The notes under the pieces: generated by a model
Told to the model about the DNA's origin: nothing
Database searches by the model: none
Seen by the model: the letters and a program-made list of their open reading frames with translations, nothing else
Translations under genes and position numbers: made by a program
Origin: Clostridiales bacterium 1_7_47FAA
Lineage (GTDB): Bacteria > Bacillota > Clostridia > Lachnospirales > Lachnospiraceae
DNA: 64,000 nucleotides
Reading direction: 5' to 3'
Assembly (NCBI GenBank): GCA_000155435.1
Contig: DS990262.1
Span: forward strand, 892,459 to 956,458
In this document: positions 33,647 through 42,584 of the stretch, one piece after another
How positions within the stretch are numbered: position 1 is the first letter of the stretch
Layout of the letters: each line of letters starts with the position of its first letter

Positions 33647-34522
33647 TTGACCAACCAATTGAAAAGAAGAGGAGGAATAGGAAGCGAATATAAGAGTTTT
33701 TACAAAAAAGTAAGAGGTAACGAAGGAGACAAATGCAAATACAGTGTACGACTGGATACGTATGGATGTGGCTGTCAGCACGATTGTGATTATTGTTATG
33801 CACGGTCACTTCTGTCTTTTCGTGGATTTTGGAACCCATCAGCGCCGAGCATCGCAGATATTGATAAGATTAAGAGGAAGATTCGGAAGATACCTCCGGG
33901 AACCATCCTGCGCATGGGTGGAATGACAGACTGCTTTCAGCCTTTTGAAGCGGAACATCATGTGACTTATGAGACAATCTGTGAAATGAACCGGTGTGGT
34001 GTTGGATATCTGATTGTAACAAAATCCCATTTGATCGCACAGCCCGAATATCTGGAAATTTTGGACAAGGATCTGGCCCATATACAAATCACGGTCACGA
34101 CTTTAGATGATAACAAGGCTTTGACCTATGAAAAAGCAAGTATCCCATCAAAAAGAGTAGAGGCAATAAAAAAATTGCAATCTGCGGGATATGATGTGTC
34201 AATCCGGTTAAGCCCCTTGATTGAGGATTTCATGGACTTTGACAGCCTAAATTCATTAGGGATCAATCGCTGTGTTGTGGAATTTTTGCGTGTCAATAGC
34301 TGGATCAAGAGCTGGCTGCACGATGTTGATTTCAGTGGGTACAGGTTAAAACAAGGAGGATACTGCCACTTACCACTGGAAAAAAAGATGGAAATCATCA
34401 AGAAGATCAGGATACCGGAGATAACAGTTTGCGAAGATGTAACAGAACATTATGAGTATTGGAGAGATAACTTCAATCCAAATAAGGATGATTGCTGTAA
34501 TCTGCGATTACATAACGGATGA
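33647..34522 (+). CDS. Radical SAM protein (SPL/Rv2578c-like)
   Basis: About 291 residues if started at TTG 33647; TTG 33659 is also possible and neither has a convincing ribosome site. Iron-sulphur motif CGCQHDCDYCYA (Cx3Cx2C), preceded by YSVRLDTYGC. GTILRMGGMTDCFQPFE and GVGYLIVTKSHLIAQPEYLEIL follow the pattern of the SPL-like radical SAM group (spore photoproduct lyase relatives and the Rv2578c family). Substrate unknown. Such genes recur on Clostridial elements. Confidence 0.8.
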   Translation: MTNQLKRRGGIGSEYKSFYKKVRGNEGDKCKYSVRLDTYGCGCQHDCDYCYARSLLSFRGFWNPSAPSIADIDKIKRKIRKIPPGTILRMGGMTDCFQPFEAEHHVTYETICEMNRCGVGYLIVTKSHLIAQPEYLEILDKDLAHIQITVTTLDDNKALTYEKASIPSKRVEAIKKLQSAGYDVSIRLSPLIEDFMDFDSLNSLGINRCVVEFLRVNSWIKSWLHDVDFSGYRLKQGGYCHLPLEKKMEIIKKIRIPEITVCEDVTEHYEYWRDNFNPNKDDCCNLRLHNG

Positions 34523-34670
34523 TGAAATAAAGAAGTGGAAATGAAAGTTCCTTTAAATATATGCTGACAGGCAGGAAGGGCGTGAAGATGAACCGGATTC
34601 GTGACGAACCTAAATCGTAAGGGAAATGACTTGAGTGGGTTACTGAACTTTAGCAGAAAAGGGGAAACCG

Positions 34671-34982
34671 TTGGATAAAAAAAGTTTTGAGTATGGTGGA
34701 TATCATTTTTATCCATTAAGGACATTTGAGGATAAAGATGGCGATTTTATGGAACGCGCATGCAAACTGCGGGATGACCGGGAACTAGGGATGACATCCA
34801 CTGATGAACCATGGAGAAAATATGCATATGATTATGAAGCTTTTTATAAAGCTGCCGGCGGCAAGAAATATGATATTTTTCTATGTGAAGAAAACCGCAG
34901 GCAGTACGTACCGTGCGGTCATGGCTTGCAGGAATTTGTTAATGCCCCGATCAAGAGTAAAAATAACAGGGCAGTCCGCTGA
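34671..34982 (+). CDS. LPD28-like domain protein (103 aa)
   Basis: TTG 34671 (AGAAAAGGGGAAACCG upstream). KKSFEYGGYHFYPLRTF, DDRELGMTSTD, YDYEAFYKAAGGKKYDIF and YVPCGHGLQEFVN match the 'large polyvalent protein associated domain 28' pattern found in element and phage polyvalent proteins. Function unknown. Named from motif memory. Confidence 0.6.
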   Translation: MDKKSFEYGGYHFYPLRTFEDKDGDFMERACKLRDDRELGMTSTDEPWRKYAYDYEAFYKAAGGKKYDIFLCEENRRQYVPCGHGLQEFVNAPIKSKNNRAVR

Positions 34983-35021
34983 GAGTATGATGGCGCGGGT
35001 ATTAAGAAAAACACATGGAAT

Positions 35022-35050
35022 GGGCTGATCTTCAGTCCGTTTTTATTTTT
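35022..35050 (+). terminator. Possible weak terminator before the Tad operon
   Basis: GGGCTG-ATCTT-CAGTCC (one mismatch) followed by GTTTTTATTTTT. Confidence 0.5.
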
Positions 35051-35090
35051 GAAAATCAATTAAATTAGAAAACCAGTAGGAGGTATGTAA

Positions 35091-35312
35091 ATGAAAACAA
35101 AGATGAGAAACTATCTGATCGCTAAGGTAATGAAGGTAAAAGCGGCTATTAACAACAATAAGGCGGAGGGGTTCGTTGATACGGCCATCAAAATTTTAAT
35201 GGCTGTTGTGATTGGAGCGCTGCTTCTGGCAGGGCTGTATGCACTGTTTGGTGATACAGTGCTGCCAACATTAACACGGCGTATTACTGAAATGTTTAAC
35301 TATGCTGGATAG
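35091..35312 (+). CDS. Flp/DUF6133-type putative pilin (73 aa)
   Basis: ATG 35091 with AGGAGGTATGTAA upstream. A basic N-terminal leader (MKTKMRNYLIAKVMKVKAA) precedes AEGFVDTAIKILMAVVIGAL and a hydrophobic helix. This is the shape of a small type IVc (Flp) or DUF6133 pilin with a prepilin leader; cleavage may occur around AEG|F. It overlaps the prepilin peptidase gene by 11 bases. It is the probable major subunit of the Tad-like pilus. Confidence 0.75.
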   Translation: MKTKMRNYLIAKVMKVKAAINNNKAEGFVDTAIKILMAVVIGALLLAGLYALFGDTVLPTLTRRITEMFNYAG

Positions 35313-35709
35313 AAAGGCAGTTCAAACAATTGTATTTTTGCTGTTGCTTTTGCTGGCATCTGTCACGGACTTAAAGAAGAGAATCGTGCCGGATCTGTTA
35401 TGTATGCTAATTGCATTAACCGCCGCTATTTCTTTTCGTCCAGAACAGTTATGGGGGATTTTCAGCGCACTCCCATTTCTTCTTGCAGCAGTTTTTTGCG
35501 GAGGAATGGGGGGCGGTGATATCAAACTGATGGCAGCCGCAGGACTTGTCCTGGGACTTCCAGCAGGGATTTTTGCAACTATTTTGGGATTATTACTGGT
35601 ACTTGCTTATTCTGTGTTTTTGAAAATATGTAAGAAAACCCAGGTTATCGCAGTGCCGTTAGTACCCTTTTTATCGGCTGGGTGTGCAGCGGGGTATTTG
35701 ATTGGATAG
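35302..35709 (+). CDS. Prepilin peptidase (A24 family, TadV/CpaA-like)
   Basis: 135 residues, polytopic. Active-site aspartates in VTDLKKRIVPD and the GxGD motif GMGGGDIKLMA. The short form without the N-terminal methylase domain is typical of Tad loci. It cleaves the leader of the adjacent pilin and TadE-like proteins at the membrane. ATG 35302 lies inside the pilin gene. Confidence 0.9.
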   Translation: MLDRKAVQTIVFLLLLLLASVTDLKKRIVPDLLCMLIALTAAISFRPEQLWGIFSALPFLLAAVFCGGMGGGDIKLMAAAGLVLGLPAGIFATILGLLLVLAYSVFLKICKKTQVIAVPLVPFLSAGCAAGYLIG

Positions 35710-35718
35710 GAGGATGGA

Positions 35719-35829
35719 ATGAAAAGAAAAGCATTTTATTGTATTTGTGTAGCGGCTCCAATTACCTTTGTGGGTGCTGTCCTGGCATTTTACAGATGCC
35801 GGAGGAAAAAGAGATACTTAGTGAGGTAA
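35719..35829 (+). CDS. Membrane micropeptide (36 aa)
   Basis: ATG 35719 with AGGAGGATGG upstream, 9 bases after the peptidase stop. MKRKAFYCICVAAPITFVGA starts a single hydrophobic helix with basic ends (CRRKKRYLVR). Function unknown; probably a pilus accessory protein by position. Confidence 0.6.
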   Translation: MKRKAFYCICVAAPITFVGAVLAFYRCRRKKRYLVR

Positions 35830-35902
35830 TCACGGCGGCAGGTATTCCCTGCCGCATTTAAAACGATAATTTTGATTTGATTGAAAGGAATGGATAATAA
35901 GT

Positions 35903-36694
35903 ATGAAAATATTAAAAAGCCGTACCGTGCTTGGAGTAATATGCATTGTGGTATCACTGCTCATTTGCTTCGGAGTTACCCCTTTATTTAATAAAGAGGT
36001 CAGTAAAAAGGTAGAAATCGTGCGGGTGGTAAAGGATATAAAAATCGGGGATAAAATCACTGGCGATATGGTCAGGACTGTTGAGGTGGGAAGTTTAAAT
36101 CTGCCGTCTGAAGTCATGAAAAATAAAGAAAATGTCATTGGGAAATATGCATCTGCAGATATGGCTCCAGGCGATTATATCATTAATAGCAAGGTCGCAG
36201 ACGAACCGGCTGCGGAGAATGCCTACTTATATAATTTATCAGGAGAGAAACAGGCAATATCCGTGTCGGTCAAATCTTTTGCAACGGGGTTATCCGGAAA
36301 ACTCAAATCTGGTGATATTGTATCTGTGATTGCACCGGACTACCAGAAGCAAGGCGAAACAGTGATTCCTCCCGAACTCAAATATGTCGAAGTTATTGCT
36401 GTAACTGCAGGCAGTGGCTACGATGCCAATACAGGAGAAGAAGACCCGGAGGAAAAGGAACTGCCCAGTACGGTGACACTCTTGGCAACACCGGAACAGA
36501 GCAGGATACTCGCCATGATGGAGAAGGACGGGAACCTGCACATATCTCTTGTATACAGGGGAACAAAAGAAAATGCAGCAAAGTTTATTACAGAGCAGGA
36601 ACATGCTTTGCAGGAACTTTACCCGCCGGAAACGGAGGCGGCGGAAGCGGAAACTGGACAGCCCGAGGAACAGATAGAAGGGAGTGCAGAATAA
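35903..36694 (+). CDS. cpaB: Pilus assembly protein CpaB (SAF domain)
   Basis: 263 residues. One N-terminal transmembrane helix (GVICIVVSLLICFGV). A SAF-like domain follows: VRVVKDIKIGDKITGDMVRTV, MAPGDYIINSKVA, and the CpaB C-terminal domain AISVSVKSFATGLSGKLKSGDIVSVIAP. The tail is Glu-rich. In Gram-negative Tad systems CpaB helps secretin assembly; in Firmicutes it acts as a periplasm-side/wall-side assembly factor. It abuts the TadZ gene without a gap. Confidence 0.88.
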   Translation: MKILKSRTVLGVICIVVSLLICFGVTPLFNKEVSKKVEIVRVVKDIKIGDKITGDMVRTVEVGSLNLPSEVMKNKENVIGKYASADMAPGDYIINSKVADEPAAENAYLYNLSGEKQAISVSVKSFATGLSGKLKSGDIVSVIAPDYQKQGETVIPPELKYVEVIAVTAGSGYDANTGEEDPEEKELPSTVTLLATPEQSRILAMMEKDGNLHISLVYRGTKENAAKFITEQEHALQELYPPETEAAEAETGQPEEQIEGSAE

Positions 36695-37507
36695 ATGCTG
36701 AACTTTAAAATCAAAAAGCGCGCAAATCAGCCTGAGAGCGAGGAAGTGCATGAGGTGGGAAAACATCAGGCCCAGATACTGGCTGTCTGGGGTAGCCCTG
36801 GATGCGGAAAGACTACGGTTTCTGTGAAGATTGCAAAACACTTAGCGGAAAAGAAGAAAAATGTAATTCTTGTGCTGTCCGATATGACTTTACCCATGAT
36901 GCCTTGTATCTGTCCAATGGACGAGTTAGAAAACATATGGTCCCTTGGCAATGTACTGGCAGCGCCACATGTTACAAAAGGGCTTATAGAAGAAAACTGT
37001 ATTGTCCACAAAAAAATAAAGTATCTGGCAATGCTTGGCATGTTAAGAGGGGAAAATGAATACAGCTATGCCCCCTATGAAGCGGAACAGGCTTTGGAAT
37101 TTCTTACAGGGCTGCGGGAATTGTCCTCATACATTATTATTGACTGTAGCAGTTATATATCTAACGATATTTTATCGGCAGTTTCTCTAATGGAAGCAGA
37201 TGCTGTTCTGCAGATAGTAAATTGCGACCTTAAATCTATCAGTTACCTGGCAAGTCAGTTACCGTTACTTCAGGAACCAAAATGGAGAATAGAGAGGCAT
37301 TTAAAAACGATCAACAACATAAAGGGGCAGGAAGCCATTAACCATATGGAACAGGTGCTTGGAAAAGTAAGTTTTCAGATTCCGTCTGCATCCGAAGTTA
37401 CGGAACAGGGGATGGCTGGGAATTTGTTGATTGGTCTGGAGGGGAAAAAAAGCCGTGGTTTTAAAAATGAAATAGATAAGATTGTTAAGGAGGTATATGG
37501 ATGTTAG
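36695..37507 (+). CDS. tadZ: TadZ/CpaE-like P-loop ATPase
   Basis: 270 residues. The deviant Walker A ILAVWGSPGCGKTTVSVKIAKHL sits after a short N-terminus; SYIIIDCSSYISNDIL is the switch strand. MinD/ParA-like fold, shorter than receiver-fused CpaE. It likely localises the pilus machine at the membrane. It overlaps the TadA gene by 7 bases. Confidence 0.85.
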   Translation: MLNFKIKKRANQPESEEVHEVGKHQAQILAVWGSPGCGKTTVSVKIAKHLAEKKKNVILVLSDMTLPMMPCICPMDELENIWSLGNVLAAPHVTKGLIEENCIVHKKIKYLAMLGMLRGENEYSYAPYEAEQALEFLTGLRELSSYIIIDCSSYISNDILSAVSLMEADAVLQIVNCDLKSISYLASQLPLLQEPKWRIERHLKTINNIKGQEAINHMEQVLGKVSFQIPSASEVTEQGMAGNLLIGLEGKKSRGFKNEIDKIVKEVYGC

Positions 37508-38994
37508 GGGAAAGAAAGACGCGAGGAGTATTTAATGAGGGAAAAAATTCAGAGTGGGGTTCGCGGATGCAGGAACTTATGCCAACACAGGCAGCCCCAG
37601 TGGAGCCGGTTGCAAGAGAGCCGGTAGAAGTGGTGAGTAAGAGTGCAGATGACCTCTTTTTTGCAGCCGTGGAGGGGAAAGATTTTGCAACGGTGCTACA
37701 GGAGGTACAGGAACACATTGCCAGCCGTTACAGCTCCCTTTTGACTGATGGAAATAATGATGATGTAAAAAGGCAGATGAAGCGTTACATTACTAAATAT
37801 GTTCAGGAAAACCGGGTTGCAGTTCAGGGAATGTCAAATCAGGAACTTGTTGACAACCTATACACGGAAATGGCGGAGTTTTCTTTTCTAACAAAGTACA
37901 TTTTTGGAGAGGGAGTGGAAGAAATAGACATTAATAGCTGGAAGGATATTGAGATCCAGTACAGCGGTGGTGGGACTGAAAAGTTGGAAGAACATTTTGA
38001 CAGCCCTTCTCATGCTATTAATGTGATCCGCAGGATGCTCCATGTTTCAGGAACTATCCTTGATGATGCAAGTCCTGTGGTGACTGGAACACTGGCTAAA
38101 AATATCCGTATAGCGGTGTTAAAAACTCCAGTTGTAGATGAAGAGGTAGGTCTTGCCGCTTCAATCCGAATCGTAAATCCCCAGAGTATGAAAAAGGAGG
38201 ATTTTATTTCTGGTGGAACTGCCACGGGAGAGATGTTAGACTTTTTGAGTGAATGTATTCGGTATGGAATTTCGGTGTGTGTTGCAGGTGCTACAAGTTC
38301 CGGAAAAACAACGGTGGCCGGCTGGTTGCTTACTACAATCCCTGACCGGAAAAGAATTTTTACTATTGAAAATGGTAGCCGTGAACTTGATCTAATAAGG
38401 GAGGAAAGTGGAAAAGTGTTAAATTCCGTTGTCCACACTCTTACAAGAGACAGTGAGAATGACCGGCAGCGAATTGACCAGATTGCCCTTTTGGATATTG
38501 CGCTTCGATTTAATCCTGATATTCTGGTGGTCGGAGAAATGAGAGGGGCGGAAGCAAACGCCGCCCAGGAAGCTGCAAGAACTGGTGTGGCGGTGGTTAC
38601 AACCATCCATTCCAATTCGTGTGAGGCTACATACCGCCGTATGGTGTCCTTGTGTAAGCGTGCCGTGGATATGTCGGACGAGACATTGATGGGATATGTG
38701 ACCGAAGCATACCCTATCATAGTCTTTTGTAAGCAGTTGGAAAACCGGCAGAGGGTAATCATGGAGATTATGGAATGCGAGATAAAGCCTGACGGTACAC
38801 GGAGATATCGTCCACTGTATCAGTACGAGATCATGGAGAACCAGTTGGAAGGAGATTATTTTGTGGTTAATGGGAAACACAGGGTAATGAATTCCATTTC
38901 GGATGGGCTTTATAAGCGTTTGCTGGAGAATGGGATGCCAATGGAGACACTTAACCGGTTCCGTTCAAAGGGAGAGGGAGGAGAGGAATCTTGA
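37501..38994 (+). CDS. tadA: TadA/CpaF-family pilus secretion ATPase
   Basis: 497 residues. N-terminal region with acidic linker, then the VirB11/TadA core: EINSWKDIEIQ-type N-domain, GTLAKNIRIAVLKTP, Walker A AGATSSGKTT (about 262-271), FTIENGSRELDL (Asp box region), Walker B DILVVGEMRGAEA, and His box TTIHSNSCEATYRRM. A hexameric ATPase that drives pilin polymerisation. It overlaps TadZ upstream and TadB downstream (TTGA). Confidence 0.93.
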   Translation: MLGERKTRGVFNEGKNSEWGSRMQELMPTQAAPVEPVAREPVEVVSKSADDLFFAAVEGKDFATVLQEVQEHIASRYSSLLTDGNNDDVKRQMKRYITKYVQENRVAVQGMSNQELVDNLYTEMAEFSFLTKYIFGEGVEEIDINSWKDIEIQYSGGGTEKLEEHFDSPSHAINVIRRMLHVSGTILDDASPVVTGTLAKNIRIAVLKTPVVDEEVGLAASIRIVNPQSMKKEDFISGGTATGEMLDFLSECIRYGISVCVAGATSSGKTTVAGWLLTTIPDRKRIFTIENGSRELDLIREESGKVLNSVVHTLTRDSENDRQRIDQIALLDIALRFNPDILVVGEMRGAEANAAQEAARTGVAVVTTIHSNSCEATYRRMVSLCKRAVDMSDETLMGYVTEAYPIIVFCKQLENRQRVIMEIMECEIKPDGTRRYRPLYQYEIMENQLEGDYFVVNGKHRVMNSISDGLYKRLLENGMPMETLNRFRSKGEGGEES

Positions 38995-39920
38995 CAAGTA
39001 TACAGCTTCTTGCATGCCTTGGTATGATAGTGGGTGGATTTCTTCTTTTGGGGATTCGACCAATAGAATTTACAGATGGACTGTTCGGCTTTCTGGCAAA
39101 AGAACCTGAGAATATTCGGAATGAAATCCATACAGTAACAAAAAGGAAAAAAGCAAGATTTCTGAAAAAGGCAATCATTGAGGCACAGCAGGTACTTAAA
39201 ATGACGGGTAGGGAAAAGCAATTTTCGGTTATTTGTGCTGCCGCCCTGGTGTTGTTTGCTGTGGGGGCCTCGGTTGCCATCATGATTGGAAATTTTTTTC
39301 TGGCTCCGGTGATGGCTGTTGGATTTATGTTCTTCCCTTTTTGGTATGTAATTCTGTCAGCCAGTAATTACAAAAAAAATGTAGCCGCAGAGCTGGAGAC
39401 AGCATTAAGCGTTATTACGACGGGCTATCTGCGGACGGAGGACATTCTAACTGCGATAGAGGAAAATATTCAGTATTTGAATCCGCCAGTCCAGAGGGTA
39501 TTCCAGGATTTTATTGTGCGGATCAACTTAGTAAATCCGGATGTTCATGAAGCACTAAAGGAGTTGAGGGAGAAAATTGATAATGATGTATTCCGCGAAT
39601 GGTGCGATGCCCTGTGTGATTGTCAGTATGATCGGAGTTTGAAGACAACATTGACACCAATCGTAACAAAATTAAGCGATATCCGTATCGTCAATGCTGA
39701 ACTGGAATATTTGATTGTGGAGCCGAGGAAAGAATTTATCACGATGGCAATCTTTGTGATTGGTAATATCCCGCTGCTTTATTTTCTCAACAAGAGCTGG
39801 TATGACACTTTGATGCACACACCAATGGGACAGGTGATACTTGCCATTACTGCGGCAATCATCTTTGTCTCTACTGCGGTCGTTGTCAGGCTGACAAAAC
39901 CGATAGAATACAGGAGGTAG
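38991..39920 (+). CDS. tadB: TadB-like type II secretion F-family membrane protein
   Basis: 309 residues from TTG 38991, which overlaps the TadA stop. Hydrophobic helices at the N-terminus (IQLLACLGMIVGGFLLLGI), a cytoplasmic T2SSF domain (AAELETALSVITTGYLRTED, LKELREKIDNDVFREW, LKTTLTPIVTKLSD), and C-terminal membrane helices. An inner-membrane platform protein that works with TadC on TadA. Confidence 0.85.
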   Translation: MTSIQLLACLGMIVGGFLLLGIRPIEFTDGLFGFLAKEPENIRNEIHTVTKRKKARFLKKAIIEAQQVLKMTGREKQFSVICAAALVLFAVGASVAIMIGNFFLAPVMAVGFMFFPFWYVILSASNYKKNVAAELETALSVITTGYLRTEDILTAIEENIQYLNPPVQRVFQDFIVRINLVNPDVHEALKELREKIDNDVFREWCDALCDCQYDRSLKTTLTPIVTKLSDIRIVNAELEYLIVEPRKEFITMAIFVIGNIPLLYFLNKSWYDTLMHTPMGQVILAITAAIIFVSTAVVVRLTKPIEYRR

Positions 39921-39924
39921 GGAG

Positions 39925-40800
39925 ATGTCAGTGTTATTACTGTTATTATTTGGAGGATTTCTCTTTCTGGGAATGTTCTTCCTGGCAGCGGATTTGTTAA
40001 AAATGCCATATATGAAGACAGAAAAGGCATTACTGGACAGGGGAAGAAATAGTAAAAAAGGGTCGGCGGCGTTAGATACGTTTTTACTGCAAGGAGCCAT
40101 GAGATTGTCTCATGTAATCCGAATGGACGAATATCGGAAAAGCCGAATGAAAAATGTGCTGAAAGCAACAGGGATTAATATGACACCGGAAGTATATCAG
40201 GCGTATGCACTTACAAAAGCTGGTTTACTGATGGCTGGCATTATTCCGTGTTTGTTTCTTTTTCCGCTCCTAACACCTGTTATTGTGTTTCTTGCTGTCA
40301 TGGTTTACTTTAAGGAAATTCAGCGCGCAGACGAGATGTTAAAGACGAAAAGAAAGTCAATTGAAGACGAACTGCCACGTTTTGTTGCTAATCTTGAACA
40401 GGAGCTGCAGAATAACCGTGATGTGCTTTCAATGGTAGAGAATTTTAGAAAAAATGCCGGTGCGGAATTTGGGGAGGAGCTAGGTGTACTTGTGGCAGAC
40501 ATGAGATCCTCCAGTTATGAGGCGGCACTTACTCGATTTGAAGCACGGTTAAACTCTCCAATGTTGTCTGATGTTGTCAGAGGACTGATTGGGGTTTTGC
40601 GTGGAGATAACAGCGTGGTATATTTCCAGATGCTTGCTCATGATTTTAAACAGCTTGAATTACAGAAATTAAAAAGTGAGGCCCAGAAAATACCGCCTAA
40701 AATCAGGGTTTTTTCGTTTCTCATGCTTATGTGCTTCTTATTGACTTACCTTGCGATTATCGTGTTTGAAATCATTAAGTCATTAGGAGGTATGTTCTAG
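39925..40800 (+). CDS. tadC: TadC-like platform protein
   Basis: 291 residues. N-terminal membrane helix, then a cytoplasmic domain with T2SSF features (RKSIEDELPRFVANLEQELQ, MVENFRKNAGAEFGEEL, FEARLNSPMLSDVVRGLIGVL), and a C-terminal helix (FLMLMCFLLTYLAIIVFEII). Starts 4 bases after TadB; AGGTAGGGAG precedes ATG 39925. Confidence 0.85.
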   Translation: MSVLLLLLFGGFLFLGMFFLAADLLKMPYMKTEKALLDRGRNSKKGSAALDTFLLQGAMRLSHVIRMDEYRKSRMKNVLKATGINMTPEVYQAYALTKAGLLMAGIIPCLFLFPLLTPVIVFLAVMVYFKEIQRADEMLKTKRKSIEDELPRFVANLEQELQNNRDVLSMVENFRKNAGAEFGEELGVLVADMRSSSYEAALTRFEARLNSPMLSDVVRGLIGVLRGDNSVVYFQMLAHDFKQLELQKLKSEAQKIPPKIRVFSFLMLMCFLLTYLAIIVFEIIKSLGGMF

Positions 40801-40826
40801 CTCCAAATGAAAGGAGGTCAAGGAAC

Positions 40827-41222
40827 TTGAAAAAAATATTAAAAACTAATCGTGGAGAGGGATATATAGACATATGCGTACTGGTATTGTGTGCCATGCT
40901 GGTGATTGCATTGGCGGTCAGCGTATTTCCGGTTTTTTTGGCTAAGAATCAGTTAGATACATTTGCTGTGGAATTGTGCCGTGAGGCTGAAATGAGTGGC
41001 AGAGTCGGAACTGAGACCACTAGGCGGGAACAGGTATTACGAGAAAGGACCGGACTAAATCCTAAAGTTGAGTGGTCAAAAAAGGGTAATATCCAACTAA
41101 ATCAGGAGATTACTGTAAAATTGACGTTGCAGCGGGACCTTGGGTTATTTGGGAATTTTGGTTCCTTTCCAATTACCTTAAGGGCTAGTGCTACAGGAAA
41201 GAGTGAGGTATATCATAAATGA
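40827..41222 (+). CDS. TadE/DUF4320-like minor pseudopilin
   Basis: 131 residues from TTG 40827 (AAAGGAGGTCAAGGAAC). Leader KKILKTNRGEGYIDICVLVL with a hydrophobic helix, then LAKNQLDTFAVELCREAEMSGRVG and a beta-rich end. This follows the DUF4320/TadE pattern of minor pilins. The EGYID segment parallels AEGFVD in the major pilin and suggests processing by the same peptidase. Confidence 0.72.
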   Translation: MKKILKTNRGEGYIDICVLVLCAMLVIALAVSVFPVFLAKNQLDTFAVELCREAEMSGRVGTETTRREQVLRERTGLNPKVEWSKKGNIQLNQEITVKLTLQRDLGLFGNFGSFPITLRASATGKSEVYHK

Positions 41223-41764
41223 AGCGCCTGATTTGCTGTTTAAAAGATAGGCGTGGTTCCTCTTTCCCATTTGTGATTGCGGTTACATTGGTATTGATGT
41301 TAATAATGTGCGGATTTTTGGAGTTTTATCGGCTAAAGATCATAGCCAATGGCGTAAGGGACGCGGCACAGGAGGCTATCATGATAACTGTAAATGATAA
41401 TTATGCAAACGTTTATCACGGTGTCAGGGAAGGATACAGTGGAGGATATCAGCCCAATAATGGAGGTTTTAAGTATAGTGTAGATAAAGGAAATGTGCTG
41501 TCAAAAATGGATAAAATCCTTGGAACAAAAGTTGAATCCGGGCGGCATGTAAAATATACAGGTGGGGTTCTGGAATATAGCATATCGGATTTAAGTGTTA
41601 CTGCACGTAATGCGCCGCTTGCACCTGGAACACCGGAAAATGAACAGAGATTTGAAATTGATGCAATCGTAACATTAAAAGTACCGGTCCAGTTTGCGGG
41701 AAAACGTCTACCTGAAATGAAAATCAGGCTAAAAGTGCAGGCTGGATATATAGAAGTGTTTTAG
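41219..41764 (+). CDS. TadE/TadF-like minor pilin
   Basis: 181 residues; ATG 41219 overlaps the previous stop (ATGA). MKRLICCLKDRRGSSFPFVI leads into a single hydrophobic helix (VTLVLMLIMCGFLEFYRL), then KIIANGVRDAAQEAIMITVNDN, the usual TadE/F continuation after the helix. C-terminal beta-strands end in RLKVQAGYIEVF. No Glu at +5 of an obvious cleavage site. Confidence 0.7.
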   Translation: MKRLICCLKDRRGSSFPFVIAVTLVLMLIMCGFLEFYRLKIIANGVRDAAQEAIMITVNDNYANVYHGVREGYSGGYQPNNGGFKYSVDKGNVLSKMDKILGTKVESGRHVKYTGGVLEYSISDLSVTARNAPLAPGTPENEQRFEIDAIVTLKVPVQFAGKRLPEMKIRLKVQAGYIEVF

Positions 41765-41836
41765 AATTCAATAGACAGAATTGGAAAAATGTAGTATGTT
41801 TGATGCGACAGAATGTGAACCAGGAAGGAGAACTAT

Positions 41837-42427
41837 ATGAATGATAAAGTGAAAAAAGGTATGATTATTGCGGGTTGCGTGGTGTGTTGTGTTATTCTTG
41901 CAGTGATGATTGCAAGTAATTTCAGAAAGCCAGCAAAAACAAAGGATAAATTAGCAGAGAGCCAGTCTACAGAAATAGAAGTGAAACCGGAAATCAAAAA
42001 GTCCGAATTAGACAAGAAGTCAAAAGAGACTGAAAGTAAAGAAGAGGAATCGAAGAAAGAACCGGAGACTACGGAGGAGCAGAAAGAATCAGAGGAGGAA
42101 AAAGAGGGAAATAAGGACAACGGGCAGCCTGTACAGAATATTCAGCCCAGAGTGACTAAACCGGAAGAACCAGATCCAGAAGTATTAAAAAATCCTAATC
42201 AGAAACCAGATGGGGAGAGCGTGCAGGGCACGCCGGTTCCGGAAAACCATGATGAAGTAAAACAGCCGGAGACAGACACGGTTCCTGGAGCCGCACCAGA
42301 AGGTGAGTCACAGGAAGGAAAAATATATGCCCCAGGCTTTGGATGGATTGATGACATTGGGGAAGGGGAAGGCATTGAAGACAGTAACATTTATGAAAAC
42401 GGTAATAAAATTGGGATAATGGATTAA
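41837..42427 (+). CDS. DUF6550-like membrane-anchored acidic/Pro-rich protein
   Basis: 196 residues. One N-terminal transmembrane helix (MIIAGCVVCCVILAVMIA), a long Lys/Glu-rich disordered stalk, a Pro-rich segment and a conserved-looking end (GKIYAPGFGWIDDIGEGEG). Matches the DUF6550 pattern by memory. A surface stalk next to the pilus genes; possible pilus anchor or spacer through the wall (inference). GGAAGGAGAAC precedes ATG 41837. Confidence 0.7.
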   Translation: MNDKVKKGMIIAGCVVCCVILAVMIASNFRKPAKTKDKLAESQSTEIEVKPEIKKSELDKKSKETESKEEESKKEPETTEEQKESEEEKEGNKDNGQPVQNIQPRVTKPEEPDPEVLKNPNQKPDGESVQGTPVPENHDEVKQPETDTVPGAAPEGESQEGKIYAPGFGWIDDIGEGEGIEDSNIYENGNKIGIMD

Positions 42428-42531
42428 TTATCAATAGGTTGGTTAAATAGATGCATGACAGAAAGGCTATGAATTGTAGCGCCCTCCTGCTAAGCATAGA
42501 GAGAAATCAAAGATATAAATTTTATCGTTCG

Positions 42532-42558
42532 GCACAGCTATTTATGGCTGTGCTTTTT
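42532..42558 (+). terminator. Intrinsic terminator after the Tad operon
   Basis: GCACAGCTA-TTTA-TGGCTGTGC stem (with one mismatch) followed by TTTTT. Confidence 0.85.
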
Positions 42559-42584
42559 CATTGGAAAGGAGAACATTTGGGAAT

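Noticed and set aside
37501-38994. VirB11-type conjugation ATPase
   Set aside because: The gene belongs to the same superfamily, but it is flanked by TadZ, TadB and TadC, so TadA is the better call.
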